Notes: generated from the letters alone by a model not told the origin. A DNA stretch of 7,091 nucleotides from Pseudomonadota bacterium (GCA_009778235.1 WRKE01000217.1:1-7091), one strand, 5' to 3'; numbered from the stretch's first letter, positions 1-5,590 are shown. A program made the numbers and translations.

Positions 1-378
1 CAGAATGCCTTGGCCTATGCGGCCAAAATTCTGAAGGAACAAATGACGATTTTCATTAATTTTAATGAGAAAATCGCTAAGGCTCCTGATAATGCGGATG
101 GAGACGATGACGGCAAGGCCTATCCGCCTTTTCTGGATAAAAACGTTGAGGATCTTGAACTGTCGGTTCGATCCGCCAACTGCTTGAAGAATGCCCAGAT
201 CCAGTATATTGGCCAATTGGTCACCAAGACCGATGCCGAGATGCTCAAGACCAAAAATTTTGGGCGCAAGTCTTTGAATGAGATCAAAGCGCTGCTTGCG
301 GAACATAATTTGACCTTGGGAATGAAGTACGACGGTTGGGTGCTACCTGAAAAAAGAGAGGATAGGCCTGAAGAATAA
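1..378 (+). CDS. rpoA: RNA polymerase alpha subunit, C-terminal part (5' end outside window)
   Basis: This is the last 125 codons of the alpha subunit, open at the left edge and ending at TAA 376-378. Fragment residues 1-24 are the end of the N-terminal assembly domain. Residues about 26-45 are a flexible acidic linker (a run of Asp with Pro-Pro). The rest is the alpha C-terminal domain, which binds promoter UP elements and activators. Its DNA-contact motif VRSANCLK is intact, with Arg at fragment residue 57 corresponding to E. coli Arg265. The second helix-hairpin-helix part, FGRKSLNEI, keeps the Gly, Lys, Ser and Glu equivalent to E. coli 296, 298, 299 and 302. The C-terminus LGMKYDGW followed by a charged tail is typical. 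rplQ follows after 51 nt, the standard end of the alpha operon. Identity is secure; only the missing N-terminal portion is unknown. Confidence 0.98.
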   Translation, partial: QNALAYAAKILKEQMTIFINFNEKIAKAPDNADGDDDGKAYPPFLDKNVEDLELSVRSANCLKNAQIQYIGQLVTKTDAEMLKTKNFGRKSLNEIKALLAEHNLTLGMKYDGWVLPEKREDRPEE

Positions 379-429
379 TCGTTTCTTTTTCGCCCGGGAT
401 AATTTTTGCTAACGACGAAAGGATAGACC

Positions 430-825
430 ATGAGACATAGAAAAGCTGGCCGTAGGCTTGGCCGTACTTCATCGCATCGTGATGCCATGTTGAGGAATAT
501 GGTCACTTCGCTTTTGGATCAAGAGCGGATTGTGACCACTGTTGCGAAGGCGAAGGAAGCTCGACGTGTAGCTGAGCAAATGATTACGCTTGGCAAGAAG
601 GGTGATTTGCATGCGCGGCGGCAAGCACTGGCCTATATTCGTTCAAAGTCCATTGTCGCCAAACTTTTTGATCAGTTGAGCAGCCAATATGCCGAGCGCC
701 AGGGAGGATATACCCGCATTATCCGCACCGGTACGCGGCTGGGCGACGCCGCGCCCATGGCGATTCTCGAGTTGGTTGACTACAAGGAAACCCCTGGGAG
801 CGCTAAAGCTGAACAGACGCAATAA
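430..825 (+). CDS. rplQ: 50S ribosomal protein L17
   Basis: The product has 131 residues; E. coli L17 has 127. It is a large-subunit protein that binds 23S rRNA near the tunnel exit. The N-terminus MRHRKAGRRLGRTSSHRDAM, followed by a segment rich in Leu and Val, is the diagnostic L17 opening. The central part with AKEARRVAEQMITLGKKG and the C-terminal GGYTRIIRTGTRLGDAAPMA are also family hallmarks. The ATG is preceded by AAAGGA (418-423) at 6 nt spacing. It follows rpoA, as in most bacteria, and is the last gene of that operon because a strong terminator lies 26 nt past its stop codon. There is nothing unusual in length or frame. Confidence 0.98.
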   Translation: MRHRKAGRRLGRTSSHRDAMLRNMVTSLLDQERIVTTVAKAKEARRVAEQMITLGKKGDLHARRQALAYIRSKSIVAKLFDQLSSQYAERQGGYTRIIRTGTRLGDAAPMAILELVDYKETPGSAKAEQTQ

Positions 826-851
826 GCGTGCAGTCAGTTACTCGCAATTGG

Positions 852-885
852 AGCTGGCACGAATCATTCGTGCCAGCTTTTTTTT
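852..885 (+). terminator. Rho-independent terminator of the rpoA-rplQ operon
   Basis: An 11-bp perfect stem, AGCTGGCACGA (852-862) against TCGTGCCAGCT (868-878), encloses the loop ATCAT (863-867). The 3' arm runs directly into eight T residues (878-885). The T-tract is only on the + side, so it acts on rightward transcription. It begins 26 nt after the rplQ stop and marks the end of the alpha operon. Confidence 0.93.
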
Positions 886-903
886 ATCTGTGCATGAATC
901 GCA

Positions 904-1653
904 ATGGATTTTGACCACCTTGTGCTATCAGACCGCACATTGATCTCGGACGGAACATTTCAGTTCAATTGCCATGCCGGGGTCTCCTGCTTTCGGAGTT
1001 GTTGCCGCAACGTTGACCTGCTCCTGTTCCCCTATGATGTCCTTGTCCTGAAAAACCATCTGCACCTAACTTCGGCAGAATTCCTCCGTGCCCATACCCG
1101 GATTTGCGCCGGCAGCCACCCTTTTTTCCCCGGATTGCAATTGAAGATGGCAGAAGATGAGCGCCGCCCATGCCCTTTTCTAACCGAAGCGGGCTGCAGC
1201 GTGTACGCGCATCGCCCTTCCGCCTGCCGTACCTACCCGCTTGAGCGCGGGGTGGAGTGTCCCGGCAACAATCAGCCGCTTCGCATCCATTACTTTCTTA
1301 CCCATCACCCTTATTGCCAGGGGCATTTTGAAGAGCGCCGCTATTCCACCAAGCAATGGGAACGGGACCAGTTGCTTGATGAATTCAATCAATACAATGA
1401 CCTCTGGGCTTCGGTTGATGCGCTTTTTGCCACCAACCCCTGGGCCGGAGAAGGGGTGGCCGGACCATACCAGCAACTGGCGTTCATGGTTTGTTACAAT
1501 ATCGACGATTTCCGTTCCTATGTGGCTGACCATGATCTTTTGTCACGTCTTAGGCTATCCAAGGAGGACAAACGCCGCATCAAGAAGGATGATGGCGCCT
1601 TGCTACGATTTGGTTTTGATTGGTTAAAAGCCATTCTGGCCGGCCGCGGATAA
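904..1653 (+). CDS. YkgJ-family CxxCxxCC cysteine-cluster protein (putative Zn/Fe chelating)
   Basis: The product has 249 residues and no obvious signal peptide or membrane segment. The cysteine cluster lies near the N-terminus: Cys23, Cys29, Cys33 and Cys34 (C-x5-C-x3-CC, a spaced form of the CxxCxxCC signature). It is followed by the family block around residues 90-113: Cys90-Pro-Phe-Leu, Gly-Cys98-x-Val-Tyr, RPSAC108RTYP. Further cysteines are Cys68, Cys119 and Cys138. This pattern is that of Pfam CxxCxxCC/YkgJ (PF03692), annotated as a putative zinc- or iron-chelating domain whose biochemical role is not established. The C-terminal 100 residues are aromatic and charged, contain YNIDDFRSYV, and resemble a longer subfamily. 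ATG 904 is the first usable start, because an in-frame TGA lies at 895-897; no Shine-Dalgarno is visible. It stands alone between the alpha operon terminator and the rpsB promoter region. Family confidence is high; function is unknown. Confidence 0.85.
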   Translation: MDFDHLVLSDRTLISDGTFQFNCHAGVSCFRSCCRNVDLLLFPYDVLVLKNHLHLTSAEFLRAHTRICAGSHPFFPGLQLKMAEDERRPCPFLTEAGCSVYAHRPSACRTYPLERGVECPGNNQPLRIHYFLTHHPYCQGHFEERRYSTKQWERDQLLDEFNQYNDLWASVDALFATNPWAGEGVAGPYQQLAFMVCYNIDDFRSYVADHDLLSRLRLSKEDKRRIKKDDGALLRFGFDWLKAILAGRG

Positions 1654-1680
1654 TTGATCCGCTCAGCCGGCAGTGGTTTT
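1631..1680 (+). terminator. Probable terminator of the YkgJ-family gene
   Basis: The end of the gene folds into a long imperfect hairpin. CCA (1631-1633) pairs with TGG (1674-1676), CTG-G-CCGGC (1636-1644, one bulged G) pairs with GCCGGCAG (1666-1673), and an inner stem GCGGAT (1646-1651) pairs with ATCCGC (1657-1662) around loop AATTG. TTTT (1677-1680) follows immediately. The stop codon TAA (1651-1653) lies at the tip. The bulges and the short T-run make it weaker than the one at 852-885. Confidence 0.5.
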
Positions 1681-1715
1681 CGTGGCCAGCAGAGACAGCA
1701 AGCAGCAGGACACTC

Positions 1716-1744
1716 TTGAAATTCATGATTCATCATGATAAAAA
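1716..1744 (+). promoter_or_regulatory. Candidate sigma-70 promoter for rpsB, with a dyad in the spacer
   Basis: TTGAAA (1716-1721) matches the -35 consensus at four of six bases or better. TAAAAA (1739-1744) matches the -10 at four of six, at the ideal 17-nt spacing. TGA directly before the -10 gives the TGn extended -10 element. The spacer is filled by a 7-2-7 inverted repeat, TCATGAT-TC-ATCATGA (1723-1738). It lies after the preceding hairpin and about 140 nt before the rpsB start, where a promoter is expected. The call rests on consensus matching only. Confidence 0.5.
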
Positions 1745-1750
1745 AGAATG

Positions 1751-1882
1751 TTTATTTCACAGGTGCTGGCACACTTAAGGTTGCCGGCGCATCACACACA
1801 TCCCCAAATCGCCTATGGTGTCCCGTCTCATGGGATGGGATTGGCAAAGGGATGGAGGAATAACCAAAATAGAGGAGCGATT
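1751..1882 (+). promoter_or_regulatory. Putative structured 5' leader of rpsB
   Basis: If transcription starts about 7 nt after the candidate -10, rpsB has a leader of about 130 nt. It contains a stem-loop in which GGTGC-TGGCA (1762-1771) pairs with TGCCG (1782-1786) and GCATC (1789-1793), with two bulged bases and two G-U pairs. Pyrimidine-rich ATCCCC near 1800 can pair with GGGAT repeats at about 1832-1853. S2 represses its own rpsB-tsf mRNA through the leader in E. coli. That this leader works the same way is inference. Confidence 0.35.
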
Positions 1883-2662
1883 ATGACAATGGTTACCATG
1901 AGGCAAATGCTTGAGGCCGGACTTCATTTCGGACACCAAACCAGACGGTGGAACCCGAAGATGAAACCCTACATCTACGGACCGCGGAATGGCATTTATA
2001 TTGTCAATCTCGATATCACCATGAAATTGTTCAGAAAGGCATACGGGGCCATGGTGGATGCAGTCACCAACAATGGTTCAGTGCTCTTTGTCTGCACCAA
2101 GCGGCAGGGACAGGCCATCATCCAGGAAGAAGCCTCGCGCTGCGGGATGTTCTTCATCAACCACCGCTGGCTGGGCGGTATGCTGACCAATTTCCAGACG
2201 ATCCGTCATTCGGTTGATCGCCTCAAGAAAATTGAAGCCATGCAGGCGGACGGGTCGATTAACCGCTTCCCCAAGAAGGAAGTGTTGCAGATGGAAAAGG
2301 AGCGGGTCAAACTTGATCGTAACATCGGTGGCATCAAGAATATGCGTAGCCTGCCCGACGTGCTTTTCGTCATTGATCCGAAAAAGGAAGACATCGCGGT
2401 GGGAGAGGCCAATAAGCTCGGCATTCCGGTGATTGCCCTGACCGATACCAACTGCGACCCGGACGGAGTGGACTTCGTCATTCCCGGCAACGACGACGCG
2501 ATTCGGGCCATCAAGCTGATCACCTCGATGATGGCGCAGGCTGTCTTGGAGGGGAAGACACGACGGGGTGAAGAGGCCGAGGCCAATGTCGATGAGCTTG
2601 AGGCCGCCATGGCCACCGGCGTTGACGAAGAATTGGCAGCGAAAATGGATGAGGAAGAGTGA
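1883..2662 (+). CDS. rpsB: 30S ribosomal protein S2
   Basis: The product has 259 residues; E. coli S2 has 241. It is a small-subunit protein between head and body, needed for S1 binding. The N-terminus MTMVTMRQMLEAGLHFGHQ aligns residue for residue with the family start, so ATG 1883 is preferred over an in-frame upstream ATG at 1748. AGAGGAG (1871-1877) sits 5 nt before it. Other hallmarks are WNPKMKPYIYGPRNGIYIV, the block FFINHRWLGGMLTNF, and the C-terminal PVIALTDTNCDPDGVDFVIPGNDDA. The last about 30 residues are a strongly acidic tail. One deviation is Cys71 in VLFVCTKRQ, where the family usually has Gly (VGTK). It heads the rpsB-tsf-pyrH-frr cluster. Confidence 0.98.
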   Translation: MTMVTMRQMLEAGLHFGHQTRRWNPKMKPYIYGPRNGIYIVNLDITMKLFRKAYGAMVDAVTNNGSVLFVCTKRQGQAIIQEEASRCGMFFINHRWLGGMLTNFQTIRHSVDRLKKIEAMQADGSINRFPKKEVLQMEKERVKLDRNIGGIKNMRSLPDVLFVIDPKKEDIAVGEANKLGIPVIALTDTNCDPDGVDFVIPGNDDAIRAIKLITSMMAQAVLEGKTRRGEEAEANVDELEAAMATGVDEELAAKMDEEE

Positions 2663-2695
2663 GCAAACGCTGACGCCTTGCCATAGTGCAAATAG

Positions 2696-2733
2696 AGGAG
2701 AATTGGCCAGGAGGTTTTCTGGCCGATTCTCTT
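2696..2733 (+). promoter_or_regulatory. rpsB-tsf intercistronic stem-loop (not a classical terminator)
   Basis: GAGAATTGGCCAG (2698-2710) pairs with CTGGCCGATTCTC (2719-2731) over 13 positions with a single T-G wobble. It extends to about 15 with A2696 and G2697 opposite 2732-2733. The loop is GAGGTTTT (2711-2718). No T-tract follows. The hexamer AGGAGG (2709-2714) spans the stem end and loop. The structure sits between genes that are normally cotranscribed, so attenuation, RNA processing or mRNA stabilisation are the plausible roles. Confidence 0.6.
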
Positions 2734-2796
2734 GCGCATGACTGAGTCCATGCCGGAATTTTGCAGAAAATTAGTTTTGGGATAAGGAGAAAGGAC

Positions 2797-3387
2797 GTGA
2801 CGATTACAAGTCAAATGGTGAAAGAGCTGCGTGACAAGACCAATGCGGGCATGATGGATTGTAAAAAGGCATTGACCGAAACCGCAGGGGACATGGAGAA
2901 GGCGGTCGATTTGTTGCGGCAGAAGGGGTTGGCGGTCGCCGCCAAACGTGCTGGCCGGGAAACCAAGGAAGGGGTGGTTGAAAGCTACATCCACGCCGGC
3001 GGCAAATTGGGCGTGATGGTGGAAGTTGGCTGCGAGACGGATTTTGTCGCCAAAACAGATGATTTCAAGGCGTTTGCCAAGAATATCGCCATGCATGTCG
3101 CTGCCACCAACCCGGTTGCCGTCACCCGGGAAGAAGTGCCCGCCGACATCCTGCAACGGGAAAGGGATATTTTCGTCAACCAGGCGCTCGAGTCCGGCAA
3201 GCCCCAGCAGATCATCGACAAGATGGTCTCCGGCAAGATTGAAAAATATCTCGCCGAGGTATGTCTGATGGAACAAAAATATGTGAAGAACCCCGATCTG
3301 AGCATTCAAGACTTGTTAAACGAACTGGTCGCCAAGATGGGAGAGAACATCTCAGTCAAGAAATTCGCCCGGTTTCAGATAGGATAA
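2797..3387 (+). CDS. tsf: Elongation factor Ts (short form)
   Basis: The product has 196 residues and is the guanine nucleotide exchange factor that releases GDP from EF-Tu. GTG 2797 is chosen as start because the protein then begins MTITSQMVKELRDKTNAGMMDCKKAL, the canonical EF-Ts opening. AAGGAG (2784-2789) and AAGGA (2791-2795) lie just upstream. Residues 1 to about 50 form the UBA-like domain that contacts EF-Tu. The exchange motif TDFVAK is at 81-86, with Asp82-Phe83 matching E. coli Asp80-Phe81. The C-terminal module is present (LLNELVAKMGENISVKKFARF). It is about 90 residues shorter than E. coli EF-Ts (283) and matches the length of the Thermus thermophilus form, which lacks the coiled coil and part of the core. 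There is no frameshift: both ends are family-like. Confidence 0.97.
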   Translation: MTITSQMVKELRDKTNAGMMDCKKALTETAGDMEKAVDLLRQKGLAVAAKRAGRETKEGVVESYIHAGGKLGVMVEVGCETDFVAKTDDFKAFAKNIAMHVAATNPVAVTREEVPADILQRERDIFVNQALESGKPQQIIDKMVSGKIEKYLAEVCLMEQKYVKNPDLSIQDLLNELVAKMGENISVKKFARFQIG

Positions 3388-3412
3388 CAGCAGCATTTTC
3401 GGGTCCTGATGG

Positions 3413-3442
3413 CGGTACAGGGGCGTGTTGGCCCCTGTACCG
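3413..3442 (+). promoter_or_regulatory. tsf-pyrH intercistronic perfect stem-loop
   Basis: A perfect 12-bp stem, CGGTACAGGGGC (3413-3424) against GCCCCTGTACCG (3431-3442), encloses the loop GTGTTG (3425-3430). GAATCGG follows, with no T-tract, so it is not a standard terminator. It lies 26 nt after the tsf stop and 29 nt before the pyrH start, centrally in the 84-nt gap. A role in mRNA processing or stability is inference. Confidence 0.65.
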
Positions 3443-3471
3443 GAATCGGATACGTCGCAGGGGGCGGTGAG

Positions 3472-4179
3472 ATGAAATTTAAACGCGTGCTCTTGAAAAT
3501 CAGCGGTGAAGCGCTGATGGGTGAAAAGGCCTACGGGATCAGTCCCGAGGTGGTCAAGTTCCTGTCCCAGGAGATCCAGGCCCTGCACAATCTCAAAATC
3601 GAATTGGCCCTGGTGATCGGGGCCGGAAACATCTTTCGCGGCGTGGCCGGGGCTGCCAGCGGCATGGACCGGAGTTCCGCCGACAGCATGGGCATGCTGG
3701 GCACGGTGATGAACTCGCTGGCGGTTCAAGATGGACTGGAAAGCCTGGGCATACCGACCAAGGTGATGTCTGCCATCACCATGCTCAACGTGTGCGAGAC
3801 CTATGAACGGCTGAAGGCGATCGAGCATCTGGAGCGGAAACGGATCGTCATCTTTGCGGCCGGAACCGGCAATCCCTACTTCACCACCGACACGGCGGCT
3901 GTGCTGCGCGCCCTGGAAATCAAAGCCGACGTGATCATGAAGGCCACCAGGGTCGACGGGGTGTATGACCGCGATCCCGAGAAAGACGCCAATGCCGTCA
4001 GGTATCATACCCTGACGTATTCCACTGTCCTGCGCGACGACCTCAAGATCATGGACGCCGCGGGCATTTCTCTGGGCCGTGACAACAACTTGCCCATCTT
4101 CGTCTTTGATATGACCAAGCCCGGCAACATCGTCAAGGCGGTCATGGGCGAAGACGTCGGTACGCTCATCTCCAATTAA
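3472..4179 (+). CDS. pyrH: Uridylate kinase (UMP kinase)
   Basis: The product has 235 residues; E. coli PyrH has 241. It phosphorylates UMP to UDP with ATP, the step that commits pyrimidines to UTP and CTP synthesis. It belongs to the amino-acid-kinase fold, not the NMP-kinase fold. Visible signatures are VLLKISGEALMG (6-17), the nucleotide-loop motif VIGAGNIFRG (48-57), DSMGMLGTVMN (71-81), the GTGNPYFTTDTAA block (131-143) and MKATRVDGVYDRDP (156-169). ATG 3472 is chosen because the conserved MKFKRVLLKISGEA starts there; an in-frame ATG at 3409 would add 21 residues encoded by the intercistronic hairpin. AGGGGG (3459-3464) is the likely ribosome-binding site at 7 nt spacing. The tsf-pyrH-frr order is conserved across bacteria. 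Confidence 0.98.
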   Translation: MKFKRVLLKISGEALMGEKAYGISPEVVKFLSQEIQALHNLKIELALVIGAGNIFRGVAGAASGMDRSSADSMGMLGTVMNSLAVQDGLESLGIPTKVMSAITMLNVCETYERLKAIEHLERKRIVIFAAGTGNPYFTTDTAAVLRALEIKADVIMKATRVDGVYDRDPEKDANAVRYHTLTYSTVLRDDLKIMDAAGISLGRDNNLPIFVFDMTKPGNIVKAVMGEDVGTLISN

Positions 4180-4185
4180 CTCACC

Positions 4186-4258
4186 CGGCAGGCTGCCGCC
4201 GGAGTCCGAAAATAAAAAAACTCCGGGGCACCTCTTCTCCAAGACAGCAAGCTGCTGT
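4186..4258 (+). promoter_or_regulatory. pyrH-frr intercistronic region with three small hairpins
   Basis: Three inverted repeats lie in the 91-nt gap. CGGCA (4186-4190) pairs with TGCCG (4194-4198) around GGC. TGCC-g-CCGGAGT (4194-4205) pairs with ACTCCGG-GGCA (4220-4230) around an A-rich 14-nt loop. ACAGCA (4244-4249) pairs with TGCTGT (4253-4258) around AGC, just before the frr ribosome-binding site GAGGA. The first two share TGCC at 4194-4197 and cannot form together. No T-tract follows any of them. Confidence 0.45.
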
Positions 4259-4270
4259 AGCGAGGATGCT

Positions 4271-4828
4271 ATGACAAACGAGCTCATCGATCAATTGAAG
4301 GAAAAAATGGCATCAAGCATTGATGCCCTGAAACGGGAGCTGGTGAAGATCAGAACCGGACGGGCCTCGCTGTCCCTGCTTGATGGCATCAAGGTGAACG
4401 CCTATGGTTCACAGATGCCCTTGGACCAAGTTGGCACCCTGACTATTCCTGAAAATAACATGATTGCCATCAAGCCGTGGGATCCGCAGTTGTTGCCTGC
4501 CATCGACAAGGCGATCCTGGCCTCCAGCCTGGGGCTCACTCCGCAGAGCGACGGCAATGTCGTCCGGTTGATGATTCCGCCGCTTACCGGGGAGCGCCGC
4601 AAGGAATTGGTCAAGCAGGTCAAAAAAATCGGCGAGGAGTACAAGGTTGCCATTCGCAATGTCCGGCGCGATACCAACGAGTCCTTGAAGAAGCTGAAGA
4701 AAGATAAGGCTATCTCCGAGGATGAGATGTTTAAGCTCCAGGAAGATGCGCAGAAGATGACTGACGGCTATATCAATCAGGTCGACGAGATCACCGGCGG
4801 CAAAGAAAAAGAAGTCATGGCGGTTTGA
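4271..4828 (+). CDS. frr: Ribosome recycling factor
   Basis: The product has 185 residues, the exact length of E. coli RRF. With EF-G it splits post-termination ribosomes into subunits. Domain I (about 1-29 and 106-185) is the tRNA-mimicking three-helix bundle, and domain II (about 30-104) is the small beta domain. Signatures are VKIRTGRAS (25-33), PLDQVGTLTIPE (50-61), SDGNVVRLMIPPLTGERRKEL (93-113, with Arg109-Arg110) and IRNVRRD with Arg132 at the position known to be critical in E. coli. The long Lys/Glu helices in the last third are typical. ATG 4271 is preceded by GAGGA (4262-4266). Its stop TGA (4826-4828) overlaps the presumed TTG start of uppS. Confidence 0.98.
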   Translation: MTNELIDQLKEKMASSIDALKRELVKIRTGRASLSLLDGIKVNAYGSQMPLDQVGTLTIPENNMIAIKPWDPQLLPAIDKAILASSLGLTPQSDGNVVRLMIPPLTGERRKELVKQVKKIGEEYKVAIRNVRRDTNESLKKLKKDKAISEDEMFKLQEDAQKMTDGYINQVDEITGGKEKEVMAV

Positions 4829-5586
4829 TCCCTGGTCATGTGAGTGTGGGTGCGCCAGAGCAACATAACCCGGTGCCGCGCCATGTGGCCATCATCATGG
4901 ATGGTAACGGGCGCTGGGCCGAGCAGCGGCACCGCCCCCGATTGTTCGGGCACAAGGCGGGCGTGGATTCGGTGCGGGAGATCGTGGAGACGGCCCGCGA
5001 AATCGGGATCGAAGTCCTGACTCTCTATGCCTTTTCGACCGAGAACTGGGGTCGGCCCACCTTTGAAGTCAGTGGCTTGATGACCCTGTTGAAAAGCTAT
5101 TTGCAATCGGAGCTGCGTACCATGGTGCGCAATGACGTCCGGCTGCACTGCCTGGGCGATCAGGATCGCCTGCCGGAAGACGTTCGCGCCGTCCTGCGCC
5201 AGGTCATTGCCGAGACCAGTTCCTGCCGGGGCATGACCCTGAACCTGGCGCTCAGTTATGGCGGCCGATGCGAACTGGTGGGCGCGGTCCGGGAGCTGGC
5301 GCGAAAATGCCAGCAAGGACTCCTCGACTGGAACACCCTGGCCGAGGCCGAGATCAGCGGCCATCTTTTCACCGCCGGCCAACCTGATCCGGATCTGCTC
5401 ATCCGCACCGGCGGCGAACATCGGCTGTCCAATTTTCTTTTGTGGCAGGCCTCGTACGCCGAACTGTATTTTACCGAAATCCGTTGGCCCGATTTCAGGA
5501 AACAGCAATTCCTGGATGCCATCCAAACCTTCCTGCTCAGGCAGCGCCGCTTCGGTCAGACCGGGGCGCAGGTGACCGGAGAGTAG
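4825..5586 (+). CDS. uppS: Isoprenyl transferase, probably undecaprenyl-diphosphate synthase
   Basis: The product has 253 residues from TTG 4825. This cis-prenyltransferase condenses isopentenyl diphosphate onto farnesyl diphosphate to make the C55 carrier for peptidoglycan and O-antigen. From this start, numbering coincides with E. coli UppS: HVAIIMDGNGRWA with catalytic Asp26, FGHKAG with His43, YAFSTENW with Ser71, Glu73, Asn74 and Trp75, and IRTGGEHRLSNF with Arg194, His199 and Arg200, then Glu213 in YAELYF. All key residues are present. The start is uncertain. TTG overlaps the frr stop as TTGA, which suggests coupling; GTG at 4840 or 4846 would shorten the protein by 5 or 7 residues ahead of the conserved part. 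No clear Shine-Dalgarno separates these. It stops at TAG, 4 nt before cdsA. Product chain length cannot be read from sequence. Confidence 0.95.
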   Translation: MIPGHVSVGAPEQHNPVPRHVAIIMDGNGRWAEQRHRPRLFGHKAGVDSVREIVETAREIGIEVLTLYAFSTENWGRPTFEVSGLMTLLKSYLQSELRTMVRNDVRLHCLGDQDRLPEDVRAVLRQVIAETSSCRGMTLNLALSYGGRCELVGAVRELARKCQQGLLDWNTLAEAEISGHLFTAGQPDPDLLIRTGGEHRLSNFLLWQASYAELYFTEIRWPDFRKQQFLDAIQTFLLRQRRFGQTGAQVTGE

Positions 5587-5590
5587 AGGC

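Noticed and set aside
430..825. Possible overlapping gene in rplQ (frame starting at 689 and running to 943)
   Set aside because: It runs through the terminator, has no family features, and is a frame shadow of rplQ.
1852..1863. Three-codon frame ATG GAG GAA TAA in the rpsB leader
   Set aside because: It is too short to separate from chance; GGAGGAA there is more simply part of the purine-rich region before rpsB.
1748..1882. 45-residue N-terminal extension of S2 from ATG 1748
   Set aside because: The conserved S2 N-terminus and a strong ribosome-binding site both point to ATG 1883; the extension has no family similarity that I recognise.
2761..2796. Extension of EF-Ts upstream of GTG 2797 from TTG 2761
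   Set aside because: EF-Ts proteins begin at the MTITSQMV segment, and the ribosome-binding site lies within the would-be extension.
2206..3309. Long open frame on the minus strand (367 codons) across rpsB and tsf
   Set aside because: It is antisense to two certain genes, crosses their gap, shows no recognisable domain, and is explained by codon bias of the coding strand.
3409..3471. 21-residue N-terminal extension of PyrH from ATG 3409
   Set aside because: It would be encoded by the intercistronic hairpin; the conserved protein begins at ATG 3472.
3352..4287. Minus-strand open frame of 311 codons opposite pyrH
   Set aside because: It is a shadow of pyrH, with His/Gly/Asp-rich low-information composition and no family signature.
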